The position numbers were made by a program, and so were the translations under genes. The notes under the pieces were generated by a model, which had not been told where the DNA came from, did not search any database, and saw only the letters and a list, made by a program, of their open reading frames with translations. This document shows, one piece after another, positions 33,768 through 46,565 of a DNA stretch of 64,000 nucleotides (within the stretch, counting starts at the first letter, position 1; the number at the start of each line of letters is the position of its first letter). Location of the stretch: assembly GCA_032622095.1 (NCBI GenBank), contig CP136063.1:181699956-181763955 (forward strand). The letters run 5' to 3'. This DNA is from Siphonodentalium dalli (Eukaryota > Mollusca > Scaphopoda > Gadilida > Siphonodentaliidae).

Positions 33768-36700
33768 CCATAGTCCAGGAGATCCACCCCAAGAAATAAC
33801 AAATGTTGCTCATTTTGACGGACAAGTGCTATCCAGTCTAATTTTGTAGTAAAATATATGTAGATTACGAAAATCCATGATAGCAGTGGTGAATTTGTAG
33901 CTTAATTGGCGAAAAACGTGTTTTTATTGACCTACCCGACGACCGAAAATAGAAGAATTTTCCGGCGACGTCATAGTACTACAGTATTCCGGGAGCTAAT
34001 ATTGGTACCCTTGCACCCCTTGGGACTTAACTTCTCCCCACTCATTTTGTTCCTTATTATGTCCTTCAACTTTTAAGCAATGTTAACAAGAAAAAAAGTG
34101 GCCATATAGACTCCAGACAAAATGGCGTCCATCATGGCCGCTGTTTTTCAGACCAGACTCTAAGTCAGTTTTATGCAAATTATAGCGGTAACAATCTTGT
34201 AAAATGTATACAAATGTATATATTTTCGTGAAGGTAAGACATAATGTCACTTTTTGGGGGGCAAAATTGAAACTCACCATCCAAGATGGCCACCAAAATG
34301 GCCACCGGAAGTTGTAAATATAACTTTTTTTTTACAAATATCTTCTAGATCGATTCATGCTGTTTGGAACTGGTTGAGTAATGTGACTTTATTTTGTATT
34401 TTGTATATTAACTGATCATTGGGGCAATTCAATATGCACTTTTTGGGGTCCTATTACCCCTTCCCTTCCCTCAAAAATACGAATTTAAAGAATGCGGTAT
34501 AAAATGTCACACAAAAACATCACAATTGGGATTCTAGTCATATTTTAACAAGAAATGAACATAACTTTGTAATGTAAGTGATGCACATGATTACTTATGA
34601 ATATTCCAACTCAATGGACCCAAAATTCTTACTTTGGCCAAAATGGCTGCCAAAATATGGAAAATGGTAAATATTGCCCCAGCATGTCCTGCAATCGATT
34701 ACAAGTTGTGGATGATGTACAAAATTGGCTATTCTGCCTTCTATACATTGAATACTAACATGTCTGATGTACCATGGTTAATTGTTACTATTGTCACCAC
34801 TGACATCACCAAAAATATATGACTATTCTCTCAAAAACTTGACTTAAATATCGGCAAAAATAAACTTTTCATGCTTGGACTATTTTTTCAATTAAAATGT
34901 AACTATCTTTGGGTTGAAAGGTGTTTATTGTTTTGGTCTATCTTAAATGTGTCACACTGCGGCATTTATAGACCAAATTGTTCGCCCGATTTTGACAGAA
35001 CTGTATAGTCTCATTAAGTAGACATGGATAAACGTCTTGAAGTAGCACTGTGTAAGGGCTGAAGTAAAGCAGTTATATAGGGTGGGTGTAATATAGTGTG
35101 TCATTTTGACATAATTACACCATGGATTAATATATATTTCTATGATAGTTACGATCTGAAATGACTGATATCGAAGTTTATGGTGACCATTCAACGTTTG
35201 ATGCCATTTGACGGTACGTGTCACGAAGCTTCGGTAAATTGGATGAAAAATCGTCACAGATTTGGGGTTAACAATGCGAGGTCACATTTTTCACCAGATT
35301 TTGACGGAACTGTATAGTCTTATTAAGTAGACATCGATAATCTTCTTACATGTAGCCCTGTGTCAGAGAGGGGGCAGTTATATAGGGTGGGTGCAATATA
35401 GTGTGTCATTATGACATATTCCTCGATGGGTTAATATCGATGCTAATTATGATCTGAAATTATTAATATCCGGGTTTCTGGTCACCATTCAACGTTTGTT
35501 ATCGGTGCCATATGATGTCCTGTGGTGGTATATTCCTGGAGTTCTGACACGTCACGAAGCTTCGGTACATTGGATGAAAAACCGCCACAGGTTTGGGTTT
35601 AAGAATACATTGTCAATTTGTTTGCCACAGCGCTGGGGGATAAGTACCCAGGGCCACATGATTCTTCTTATTTTGATATTACTGTATACTGTTATTAATA
35701 ACGATACACCTTGATTAACATCATGATGAATGAAGCAGTCACAGTATAATTTTCTATTATTGAACATTTAACTTGAATGTCACGAATAATCGGTACATTC
35801 GTGTTTTTGTTTCGACACCGACTGTATGCATACGTCTGATTTAAATATAGTAATATATGAATAATAATTAATGTACCGAAGCTTCGTATCTATAGGTTAC
35901 AAACACCTAATTATTTTCCATAGATGACAGTGTTAACTAAAAGTCATGGGTTAAGCCTATTTGAACTTCAAGTGGTCAATTTTTCCTTAGAACGTCTTCC
36001 GTTGCACCAGTATGTGACAACAAACGCGCACTTTTCGGTATTAATTTTTTCAAACGATAATCTTGCATTTATACAACTACTCCATTTACTGCACATAAAT
36101 CAGCAGCATAAAAATATCCAGACCCCTTCCATATTTCCCTCAATGATAATCAACCAATCAGCAGCCAGATTTTTTTGTTATGCTGACTCGAGTTTCCCTA
36201 CACAAATTCAAGAAGCGTAACTCTATATAATTAGTTGCTTGTAACATATTGTAAAGAAAATCGAACTTTGATCGTGTAAACCGCACCAATTTTACAAAAA
36301 CAGCTTTACTGTGATACGATAGAAATATAGGAGTCATTGGACATCCTATTATCTCCCAGCGGTCCTTTAACCCACATACCCCGTTTTAAAATGTATTTGG
36401 GTAAGAAATAACACCGAAACTCCATTCCTGATAACTCTGGAAGCACAGTTTAGTAGAAAGATACTAATATCTCATGTCATGCTTGTCATATACATATATA
36501 CTGCACAGTGTCGCATGCCCCGTGTCCATCCACTCTCTAATGGGAATATTATGACCACAAATGTGATCACACCCAAAATTCAGGGTTTTTCATCATAATT
36601 TAATTTGTAAAATCCGACTCGCGTGCATAACGCACATGATAGAAAGGCATATGCATAAGTTTTGAAAACTAGTTACGTATATCTACCATACGCCTTAAGA

Positions 36701-37281
36701 AATTGATCTAATTTTGAACAGTACAATGTTTAATTGGATTTGAATTAGACCCCCCTCAACTTAGAAAACAAGTAGAAACCTTCTTAAATCAATTTAAAAA
36801 CATTGTAGAAGACAAATTGTAAATTATTTAACACTATTAAAATAATTAATGGCGAATTTAACCATTAAAATCATACTAAGATGAAATGGTTGCAATTTGG
36901 ACGATTTTGCATAAACAAAAAAATTTAAATGGTCAAAATTTTTTTTATAAGTTTACATTTCTGGTCTACATTAAACTTTTGAACGTTCATTTTTTTTTAG
37001 CACGATTAGTTATTTAACATTATTAACCCAATTACTATTCAACTTAATCACCAAAATCATACTAAAATGAAATGGTTACAAATTGAAAAAAAAATTGAAA
37101 AATTTGGGCTAAAAACGTAGAAAAATGCCCAAAAATCGCAAAAAAACAAAGGAGGCTACAAATTTGTTCTTGCTATCATAATTTTTCTTCATTACCATAC
37201 CTAAAACATTAAAAATAACATGGTCGCAGCTTGTCCGTCAATATGAGCAAAACTACCTCCCGATCTCCTGGACTACCATGG
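33768..37281. mobile_element. Element of about 3.5 kb with inverted ends in intron 2
   Basis: The left end CCATAGTCCAGGAGATC, then GCTCATTTTGACGGACAAG about 25 bp later, is matched in reverse at 37230-37281 by CTTGTCCGTCAATATGAGC and GATCTCCTGGACTACCATGG. The interior holds AAAATGGC/GATGGCC blocks, a tandem duplication, and AT-rich DNA. The ORF at 35924-36220 has no recognised domain. The class is not assigned. Confidence 0.6.
34988..35600. repeat. Tandem duplication, two units of about 309 bp
   Basis: Both units contain AACTGTATAGTCT.ATTAAG, CAGTTATATAGGGTGGGTG, ATATAGTGTGTCATT, ACCATTCAACGTTTG and GTCACGAAGCTTCGGTA in the same order. The second unit has an insertion before its last block. 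It lies within the 3.5-kb intron element. Confidence 0.85.
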
Positions 37282-38183
37282 ACTCTCGTGGATACAAGTC
37301 AAAGAACAAATAAAATATTGAATAGTCTTATGGAGACAGGGTTATTATTTGGTGGCAGTGAAAGAAAAGGAATGGACTGACACCCTGTATAGAAGATGCG
37401 CCTATCCCATGCCATTCCCCTGTTCAGGAGACCCATCTGTAACAATTTCCCCACACAAGGCACGCTCTTTATTGTTCATATATGCCCCTTTAAGTTTTAC
37501 CGACTAGATGGCAACAATTATTTGTATATAATTAATTATTTAATGTAATTAATTATTAGAACCCTTTTAAGACTTTGGTGTCAACGTGACTTATCCAATA
37601 AGATTTCACGGGTCAAATTACTAATATGTGCAAATGTTCAGCTCCGATGGTCCAGCTGTTTCTGTATAAACAATCAGTAGATAAAAGTCAATTGCAGCCT
37701 TTTAAGTTTGACACTGTGTCGCTAGTAGCCACTTGTGTGACATCACATGAAGGAAGATTAACAATTCAGACTGCATAATCCATAATGTAATATTCAATCG
37801 CATGAATCGGCATAACTTCAGTTACAAGCAGCCTATCACAAAAATCTTTTTGGCAACGTGATCAGTGGAGTAGCGGGCATCAATAATGACTGTGAAAAAT
37901 TACACCGGTGTAATCCTTTAAATTGGAACTGTATACTAAATCCTGACATTTATGGGACCATCTCCTTTTATACTCAACAAATGCAACAAATGAATGAAAT
38001 TGAGCTATGGATTAGTGTGCAAATACAGTATATGTGCTCTATGAACGATGCAAACAACATGTTAATTATAATGAAAATTTATGACTCAGTTCTTTTTCAG
38101 TCCTTGGTTTTTTTTATAGAACCACAAGCTTACAGAACCTGTTGTACATACAGTACATGTACTACACATCTGTCAGTACCTAC
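37282..38183. other. Intron 2 sequence next to exon 2
   Basis: No coding exon or repeat boundary recognised. The frame at 37858-38187 has no domain content and overlaps the splice donor of exon 2 on the other strand. Confidence 0.4.
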
Positions 38184-38403
38184 CTGATATGGACATGTCA
38201 GCTATAACAGCATATTTCCTATGTTGTACGCTGCTAATATTCTCAAACATGGCATCAAGGACTAGAAAAGCTATACAGAAAAGAAAAGCTAGCACTCCAA
38301 TGCCTGTTCCGTAACCACAGGCATTTGTATCGTGGTTCATCTGGCAGATCTTCTCGTACCATCCCTCCGATGCAATGCAACCAAATACTATTACGGCAAA
38401 TAG
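38184..38403 (-). CDS. SYNGR: Synaptogyrin exon 2
   Basis: 220 nt between acceptor CTGCTTTTCAG and donor GTAGGT. It encodes residues 38-110: the end of the first membrane segment (LFAVIVFGCIASEGW), a luminal loop with two cysteines (ICQMNHDTNACGYG), the second membrane segment (IGVLAFLFCIAFLVLDAMF) and the cytoplasmic link HRKYAVIADMSIS. The paired loop cysteines and the GYG motif are typical of synaptogyrins. It leaves in phase 1, which matches exon 3. Confidence 0.95.
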
Positions 38404-38710
38404 CTGAAAAGCAGAAATCACCAAACATTACTTACATGTACACATCAAGAGGAAACAAACTGCTAACTGAAATATTTAACCCTTTAGCAGGTAGAACAAC
38501 ATTTACATGTATGTCATTTTACTGTTGTCAGGTGGAACGACATATACCGTTTTAGGGTTATATTATGTTACTGTATCATAACTTTGAAAACTCATCTCCT
38601 AAAAGGAAACTTTTCATGGATATAATGTGGATATATACTATTTTTATTATTTACATTGACTTGTGCTTTTAATAGTGTTGTCTGTTTGATTTATTTACTT
38701 AAACGTTTAA

Positions 38711-38978
38711 CCCTTCCATGACTGGAGTTTCCTGAAATTTTGCAAAAACCCTGTGCCAATGCATTCTCTTATATACATATATGCAAGTCTCCATAGGCAG
38801 CCTTCCATATATAAGGGAATACATTGGCCTAACAATATTTACATTAACCTTGTAAGCCAGTGCATTCTCTGATATATGTGAGGCTCCTCGATGGGGAACT
38901 TGCATATACAGGTATAAGAAAATGCACTGGCACACAATCTTTGATGCTGCACAAGCGCAGATCCCATCATGAAAGGGT
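38711..38978. repeat. TTAA-type MITE, family F, copy 2
   Basis: TTAA precedes CCCTTCCATGACTGGAG. The right end is CATCATGAAAGGG followed by TTAT, a decayed TTAA. It shares GTGCATTCTCTTATATA blocks with copy 1, and lies in synaptogyrin intron 1. Confidence 0.7.
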
Positions 38979-39096
38979 TATCTGTAAATGAGTTTATACA
39001 ATAGATGGAGTCACATCCACATTTTCAGCGCCTGATGTAATATCACCATTATAATGGGCATTCACGTGGTGCTTGCTACGGCCCGCTTGCACAAGG

Positions 39097-40862
39097 CCAA
39101 AAAATATATATCTGTGCAAGGAAAAAAATAGGGGTGGGGAGGGGCTTTTCATTTTATTTTATTTTTTCATTTTATGTTCAATTTTACTCAACATAAATAT
39201 GAATGCGCCCCAAAGACTACTTCTCCTTGTTTGTAATTGGCTATAAAATAATAAAAGTAAGTAGATACTATTAGAATATAGTGTAATTTATTGGTTTAGC
39301 TATTAAGCTATTCAGAATGTGCAAGGAAAGAACTTTACATACATCAATGTACGGTAGTGGTGACCTTAAAGCCACATGGCAGCTTAGGCTCCAAAATACT
39401 TAATAATATTTGCTTTTGAATTTTTCCCGGTATCGAAATAGGTTGATAAATACTTGAATTACCTTTCTACGGACATCATATGTTCCAGAAAGACGTATTG
39501 AAGTCATAACAAATACAACTTTAAAGTGATGAGAAACACTTCGGTTGGGTGATCAATTAGAAATTGAGAATAACCTTGCTTAAAGGAGTTATTTTTTATG
39601 AATATTAATCCAAATTTACAAAACTCATCGTCAATCTGATATATTAATTAAATGCAATGACTCTCGATGGTGAAATAATTTGTATTAGTTTATCACCGGT
39701 GGTTTCGTCCCAAATCGAGATATAAATATTTACAATTGAGCATAGTTCAGACGATGTTTTCTATGGAGTGGTATGGTCGATTTCTTTGAAATTTTCATCT
39801 ATGTTAGTGGAATGCTACATTTTCCATGTTGACATACACATGTAGCGCCCGAGTACTATCTTATCAATTTCACGCATCCGAAGTTCCGATTAAGTCCATA
39901 ATATGTCTTTAAACACAGTGTTTGGGTCCCAAACAAACAGCTGTGTGCAAGACATTGAACAGAATAGAGCATTCCTGATATGGTAGAAATAATGAGTGCT
40001 GTTTCACTTCTGTGGGAAAAACTGAAAACAGCTGGAAAATGGCTATGGACATTGACAGTATTTTTCAGAGCATATGTACCGGGTAGCCGTCACTATTATG
40101 TCGATATTTCATGTATTTGTCAATCTATCTTATACTTCCTTCCAAAATTACGTAGACAAAATTTAGAAGCTTGAATCAGCTATGTCTGTTTAAAAACAAA
40201 TATTAAATGTTAAATATTATTAGCCAGAAAGGATGTTATGTCATAGCTCGTAGTTAAAATTATTATATTCAAATTAATAGTCTTCAATATATGAATGATC
40301 TTGATATAAGTGAATATTTAGAGTTCACTCCCTTGCAGTGGCTATCCCATAATAGTATGCTAAGTGAAGGCATGAGTTCCCTGTATGTGAACAATATTCA
40401 ACCTGCTTAAAAAATCACCACCCTCCCACAAATTCTCAAGGTTTGCATCCATACTAGTGCCTTTAATGCCTTCATATCACTCATATTTAACTACAGAATG
40501 TACAGAAAGTCTATGTCCAAACTCATTTATATTCTATTAACCAATATCCCTTCACATATCAAATTGAGTTAATAGACTTATATAGGCTCAAACATGAACC
40601 ATAAGCCTAAAAGACATTGTTTTATACTTCTTTTTCTTCTTTTTAGGTGCCAACCGCAATTTTGCGTAATGTCGCACTGCAATGCTGGGAGCCAACTGTC
40701 TCTGGCATGAAGATGATAAAATGATTAAAACTATATACATATTCCTCCGCTTTGTATGTTTCTACTAATTTTGCAAAATCAATAAAATGAAAATGGTTGG
40801 TAGCGCCGAAATATGGGCGGGCGGGTCACTGGAAACACAGGTCTACCTTTTTTTGGCCTAAT
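39097..40862. mobile_element. Possible inverted-end element, family J
   Basis: AAGGCCAAAAAATATATA at 39097 and its reversed counterpart CTTTTTTTGGCCTAA near 40850 may be the two ends of a 1.8-kb element. The sequence next to the left end (39130-39290) recurs inverted at 45735-45910, followed by the same TTTTTTTGGCC end. It could therefore be one 6.9-kb unit or several related ones. No ORF identified; the frame at 39980-40174 looks like chance. Confidence 0.4.
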
Positions 40863-40974
40863 TTATGATTGACGGAGATGTAGGAAGTGGAATGATCCTG
40901 TCAAGTGAAATTCACTTCTGATTGATTATCACCCTCACTGTCGACACATTTAAACAAAACACCAGGCCAAGCCT

Positions 40975-41150
40975 TGAAATAGTGTGCCATTTGCAGAAAG
41001 AGGTCACCAGATGGTGAATTTAGTAATGCTATCCCGAACAGTGGGCTACCAGTAGCATCACCAGTTGAAGTTCCTCAGTTGAAGTTTGTGATGTTCACCC
41101 ATTAGACACCTCGATCTTCTGCAAATTAGGGGATATACAAACCGAACTTT
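40975..41150. repeat. Foldback MITE, family B, partial copy 5
   Basis: Begins with GTGTGCCATTTGCAGAAAG and GGTCACCAGATGGTGAATT and continues into the internal GATGTTCACCCATTAG block. It has no right end. Confidence 0.5.
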
Positions 41151-41625
41151 GGACAACTCTTCATTGTGTACAAATGAATTGAAAGTGTCAAAAGACACTG
41201 TACATGTAGCTCAACTTGGATGGGGGATAATTTCATGTGTTAAAGTCAATGGAGTGATAAGGTTTAAATATCTAAGTAATACTAGATCTGAACATGAAGA
41301 GATACATATATAAAGTAAACCCAAGATGGCTGCTGGCGGCCATGATTTCCAATGAAATTTAATTTTGATAGCTCCCACCTAGTGGTCACCATACTAGTTA
41401 TGTGTATTTAGTTAACCATACATGTACTATGTGTTTTTATCCATGTTTTTACCCATTAATTGTTATATTTTTGTGTCTTGTGACTTTATGTTTATCTTTA
41501 GTAAAGTTTCAATGATGTCAGACAATTATCTTATTAATTCCCCTTAATCATGCACATCACAATTATCCCCCAGATGAATTAGCACCTTAATTACCATTAT
41601 TACCACTTTAGAGGGCGTTCTCTAG

Positions 41626-42163
41626 TCTTCAGTGTCCCGAATAGAAGAACAGACCGGAATAGTAGTACAGGGTGGACGATTGGGCAAATTTCAATAATAG
41701 AACAGACCGGAATAGAAGTACAGGGCGGACACATATTCTTAGATGTCTCAATATTCGAAAAAGCCGATCATTGGCTATCAATCTGTTAACCCTCCCTTGG
41801 TATTTGCTGGTACTTCAGTGTCCAATAACTGTAATTGAATTCAGAGTCAATGACATTCAGTTTTCGATATCTACCAGTACCAATACCGGTACATGTATTA
41901 CTACTGGTACATATACTACTAGTGGTAACTTTAGATGGGGTTGAGTGTAATGACATGGCTGCGTAATTGGCTGTTGCCAGTTGTGTCTTATAAATTAGTC
42001 AGTAAAAACCTACAGCTTGTCATAGCTGGCAATTTTTATACGATTATGTCAGATTGAAATTTAAAAAAATAATAAACATATAGACTGGAATAAGCTCATA
42101 CAGGGCGGCAATTTTCCTGAAAAATAATAAACATACACGTATGTTTATTCGGGACACTAGAGT
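41626..42163. mobile_element. TIR element with CAGGG(C/T)GGA subterminal repeats, small
   Basis: About 0.54 kb. Ends are AGTGTCCCGAATA (left, with a few extra bases before it) and TATTCGGGACACTAGAG (reading into the right end at 42147-42163). Subterminal repeats GAATAG(A/T)AGTACAGGG(T/C)GGA occur just inside the left end and TACAGGGCGGC inside the right. It shares this layout with the 47753-50893 element, so it is probably a non-autonomous relative. The frame at 41672-41944 is not supported as a gene. Confidence 0.65.
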
Positions 42164-42311
42164 AGATCAACAGTATTTTACCCAAACAGTAAAAAGACAT
42201 AACGCCCGGCATCAAACCAGAAGTTATGCGTGAACGGTATCAATGGCCCGCTTTCGGGTTGCGATTTGCTAGAATCTATTACGAATAAAACTGATATTTT
42301 ACTGTAGTACA

Positions 42312-43041
42312 TGTAGATGTAATAACAGACCAACAACACATTCAAGGTGAGTAAGTGTTATCTAACAAATGGAATAAATTAGATTTCTGACTGAATTTTC
42401 CTTAGATATGGCCCTATTTTCGTGGTAAATAATATTAATTAGTCACGTGACAATTTGTTTGACAACAAACAGACGACACATAGTTTCAATTGTTAAAAGA
42501 ATTATTATTTCAGATGACATATTGCTGCTTACTCACTCATCTATGTTCTAGTTGGGTTTCATTTCAGAGAGTGGTAATAATAGTAATAACATGATTTTGT
42601 CGGGCGTTATGGTTTATTACCGGCCCAACAGAAATGATTAACAGCTCGAGGGGTTCATTAAAGGCCCGAGACGAAGCCGAGGGCCGTTAATGGCCTGAGG
42701 ACTGTTAATCATTTCTGGAGGGCCGTTAATAAACCTAACGCCCGACAATATCATGTTATTACTATTATTACCACTCTCTGAAATGAACCCCAACTAGAAC
42801 ATAGATGAGTGAGTAAGCAGCAATATGTCAACTGAAATAATACATGTAATAACTCTTTTAACAATTCAAACCATGTGTCATCTGTTTGTTGTCAAACAAA
42901 TTGTCACGTGACTAATTAATATTATTTACCACGAAAATAGGGCCATATCTAAGGAAAATTCAGTCAGAAATCTAATTTATTCCATTTGTTAGATAACACT
43001 CAGTCACCTCGAATGTGTTGTTGGTCTGTTATTACATCTAC
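42312..43041. repeat. Large foldback, about 730 bp
   Basis: GTAGATGTAATAACAGACC at the left and GGTCTGTTATTACATCTAC at the right bound two arms of roughly 300 bp that are close reverse complements. The centre is a second GC-richer palindrome between GTCGGGCGTTATGG and CTAACGCCCGAC, with GGCCCGAGACGAAGCCGAG at its core. The inner part is related to 52343-52540. Confidence 0.9.
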
Positions 43042-43558
43042 ACAGTGATGAATTGCCAAATAAACTGGTGGGTGGATGGTCCTTTCATCGCGAAGCGATG
43101 ACTGACGCGAAACGCATCGTTGGGGGAGAGCACGAGAGGGGGTGTCCCCCTCTTGGTGGGGGGGGGGGGGGGGGTCCCGGGGGATCTCCCCCAGGAAAAT
43201 TTTGAAATTTTTAGTACAAACGAGGCCCTCTGGTTACTTTTCAGAACATTGTGACATTGTAAGTAGAACTTCCATGGTACCGCAAAATGTCTATAGTTGA
43301 CTTTGAATTATAATAAACCATTCTATGATCAAGCAAAGAATGTCAATGTATTCTTGTCTTGCCAAATGCAAACACGATAAAATGAATATGTCCACATTGT
43401 GTAATCGATCAGAGGACGACCCATTCTAATTTCAAACCAACTCAAGATATCTTATGAAAATTAACGTTAGGAATTAACAAGAGCAATTTAAATTTAATTG
43501 ACCGTAGAAGCAAATGTTTGATAATTGAGAGACTACATTAGTCACAGTAACAGTTAAG

Positions 43559-45159
43559 TCACATTAACTTCCAGAACGGACGCTTCTTGATAGTTTCATC
43601 ATCGGTATCAGCTTTTCGCTTCTTCACGCGAGTGTCATCAGCAGAGTGATGTTTCCTCAACCATGTTATTGCGTATTTTTCTGGACTCCAATTTTCGATC
43701 GGTGGCCCATTTAACTTCAGGAACATTAACCCAGAAACATTCTCAACGAGCAGGCAATTCCTCAAAATAGTACATGTCAAGTTCATTTGGCTGAATCCTC
43801 TCTCACATTCAGCTGACGATATTGGAATGACCTGGACGCATTTCAGCAAAGGCGCAAGATCTTCAGGTACACGTCGGCCATTATTTTCTACAAATGTTTT
43901 GTACGCTTCGACGATAGAACTACTGGCTAAACGAAAACGGCTGCATAGATATCTGATCTCATCCACTCCGAATCCGTCTTCAATATCAACGGGCCAGTAT
44001 TCCGGGTGCAACATCTTGATTTCACCAAGAAGATTGTCATACTCGATGACCTTTCGCTGCCCACACGACGCAGTTGTAGCGAATAGTCTGTCTTGGAGTG
44101 CACTTACGAGCTGATCAACTTTTCTTGATCAATTCTGACTAACTTGGCATTTGAAACTAGATTTATGCTCGCAAAGTAACCACTCTTTATAGCGTCGTTA
44201 GCTGTCATCGCTTTCATTCCGGTTTTAGTTTTGAGTAACTCAATTGCTCGTATCGTGCGTCGCACACATTTGTCTGCCTTGACTATGTCCATGTCCCACC
44301 TTTGGAGTAGTTCAGAGTGCTCCGATAGTTCGAACAAGAGGTCATACATAGATGCTAAATTCATTAAGAACTCAGGTGATCGAAGACATCTTCGGAGATC
44401 CTCAAATTGTGCAGATGATTTTGTATTTGCCACAGCTTTCGATTTGAAGTGTTTATATAGCGACTTGTAATTATTCCATACAGCAGAAACAGTTCTGTAA
44501 CTACTCGCCACCCAACGTGTGCTTAAGAATGTTCCAATTTTCAGGAGCTGTGATTCTAGATTCAGTGCAATCTCTTTCAGTTCCCTCTGATTTTTGGGCG
44601 ATTGGCTATACACGTTGTGGAGTTTTTCTATAAATATTTTGAAATGTGATACGCCATTGAGTTTGGATACTGAATCTCCAACAGCAAGTTCCAGTCGGTG
44701 GCTGAGACAATGCCATGTGATGATGTTTGGGAAGTCCTTGCGAAGTAACTCCATTACACCAGAGTTTTTCCCAGTCAGTGCACTGGTGCCATCGCTTGTG
44801 AAACCTATGAGGTGGTCACTTAAATATACCGGTAATTTATCAAATCCGAATTTTTTCAAACATGACAATAAATCTGAGTAAATATCATCAGCGTTCTCAC
44901 CATCACATCTCAAGTCTAGAAATATAAATTGTGGGTCACCAGAATCGAATTTGGCCTTCAGGTAAACAATCATAGTAGATTTCTGGGATACTGTAGTTGA
45001 CTCGTCGATGAGAATTGATAGTTTTCCCTTATGTGAACGGATCGATTTGCACAAATTTGTGCGCATATCTTGAGCAATGTGGTTAACTATATTGACAGCT
45101 GAAAATTTCGAGTGTAACCCTACACCCACTTGAGCTCCATTCTTACTTTGCCAAATCAA
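43559..45159 (-). pseudogene. hAT-superfamily transposase, frameshifted and N-terminally truncated
   Basis: Two minus-strand frames (45159-44104, then about 44114-43559) join across a single-base shift near 44110. Visible hAT features in order: ILIDESTTVSQKS (first catalytic Asp), GFTSDGTSALTG (second Asp), WHCLSHRLELAVGD (CxxH block), an alpha-helical insertion region, and a C-terminal dimerisation domain ISSAECERGFSQMN with the catalytic Glu, followed by a basic tail (KKRKADTDDETIKKR). It resembles the hAT proteins annotated in animals as KIAA1586- or ZMYM6-like. No zinc-finger N-terminus is present; a poly-G region lies just upstream. It sits in synaptogyrin intron 1, same strand. Most likely a dead transposon copy, though an assembly indel could explain the shift. 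Confidence 0.85.
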
Positions 45160-45330
45160 TCAATCAGTCATTGGTGGCGCTGAGTTTTGAATTGTACCGT
45201 TGTCTCCCCGTTCGAACAGCTGTCCACTTCAGTCGATTTATTTGTATTTTGTTTCGTGAAAGACAAGTTACTCTGACGAGGCATCGTAATATTATTGTTG
45301 TGATTATGCGGGGAACACAGATTATCTGTA

Positions 45331-45530
45331 CAGGGGGGGGGGGGGGGGGGGGGGAATCATGACACACCGGCCAACCATGGTTTGACCCGGTGTGCAATTT
45401 TTTTTAATCTGAACCAGAAAATAACAAAATCCTAGATTCTAGACTCCTCAAGCATTCGTAGATTTGAAAATTTAAAACCTGACACCCCAAGTTAGGTTGG
45501 AAAATTTCCAACTGATGACAATATTTATCT
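45331..45530. repeat. Poly-G run and hAT-MITE-like segment
   Basis: A G-run of about 23 at 45331-45353 is followed by ACACACCGGCCAACCATGG and GGTTGGAAAATTTCCAAC. These match, in reverse, blocks inside the 12507-13701 hAT-like insertion. This links that MITE to the transposase copy next door. Confidence 0.6.
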
Positions 45531-45734
45531 AGTTCGGTACAAAACACATCGTTTAATAACATGTATGCTATTAAATTAATCGTGAAATAGTGCAGGCATA
45601 CATAGACTGTAATGATGCAAATGTTAGTTTTTGTGCTCTCTGTGTTTCTTTAATGTTAAATTCACTGTATTATTATTATTATTCAAATACCACATAAAGT
45701 TATTTTACTGTTTAAATAATGTTTCCTTGCTTTT

Positions 45735-45957
45735 ACAATAAAACAATAAATTACACTATATTCTAATAGAATCTACTTAGTTTTATTATCTTATAGTCAA
45801 TTAAGAGAAGGAGAAGTTGGCTTGGTGGTCGCATTCAAATTTATTTCGAGCAAAGTTGAAAATAAAATGAAAAAATAAAATAAAATGAAAAGCCACCCCC
45901 CCCCCTATTTTTTTCTTGCATGTCACCAGAAACAGGTATATATTTTTTTGGCCTTAT
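45735..45957. repeat. Inverted copy of family J end
   Basis: AATTACACTATATTCTAATA and the AAAATAAAATAAAATGAAAA run match 39140-39290 in reverse. The end TTTTTTTGGCCTTAT abuts the KDZ-like transposase fragment and appears to truncate it. Confidence 0.6.
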
Positions 45958-46475
45958 CCTATTGTTACGGGATCTGGTCAATACGACGTAGCATCACGCC
46001 CGACACGTACATCATCTGGTTGCCGAAAAGGCACTGAGTCCCATAAAAAGTTAACTCCTGGAATATTTACAATGTTTTGTCCACATGGAATATGCCCGGG
46101 ATTTCAAATAATGTTGTCATGTGAATCGCCTCTGACAGCGTTTGATATCCTAATAAGACGATTTGAGAATCTTCCCAGAAAGATTATATATGACAATTCG
46201 TGCAAATTGCACTTGTATGCACCGATACGAGAGCAGGCCAGATTTGAACATTCAAAGTTTTATGTGGACCGAATGCACTTTCAAGTTGGGCATTTCGGGT
46301 GCTCGTTTGGGTACGATATGAACACATACAAGGCGTATTTTATGCCGCGGATACCGATATTAGAGACATAAACAGCCAAGTGGTTGAACAGGCCAACAGC
46401 GGTCTTAAACGGATACAAACCCAACTGACATACATGCATGGCACCAGCAAATCTCATTGTGCATGATATTTGTAT
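45958..46475 (+). pseudogene. KDZ-like (Kyakuja-Dileera-Zisupton) transposase C-terminal fragment
   Basis: The first frame reads LTPGIFTMFCPHGICPGFQ, then FENLPRKIIYDNSCKLHLY, REQARFEHSKFYVDRMHF and GHFGC. After a single-base shift near 46350 the next frame continues INSQVVEQANSGLKRIQTQL. The FCPHG.C block, the DN(A/S)C.LH motif, the FYVDR(F/M)H motif and the N(S/T)Q..EQ.N..L segment fit the C-terminal catalytic half of KDZ-type transposases found in fish and invertebrates. Family assignment is from memory. The fragment is cut at its 5' side by the family J end at 45957, and it is frameshifted, so it is a relic. It lies in synaptogyrin intron 1 on the opposite strand. Confidence 0.6.
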
Positions 46476-46565
46476 ATGAATATATGATAATACACAATTT
46501 TATGTTCTTCATTATATTGCCCCAAAAGTTGTAAAAGTATCCCAAATAGGGTATATATAATTATA

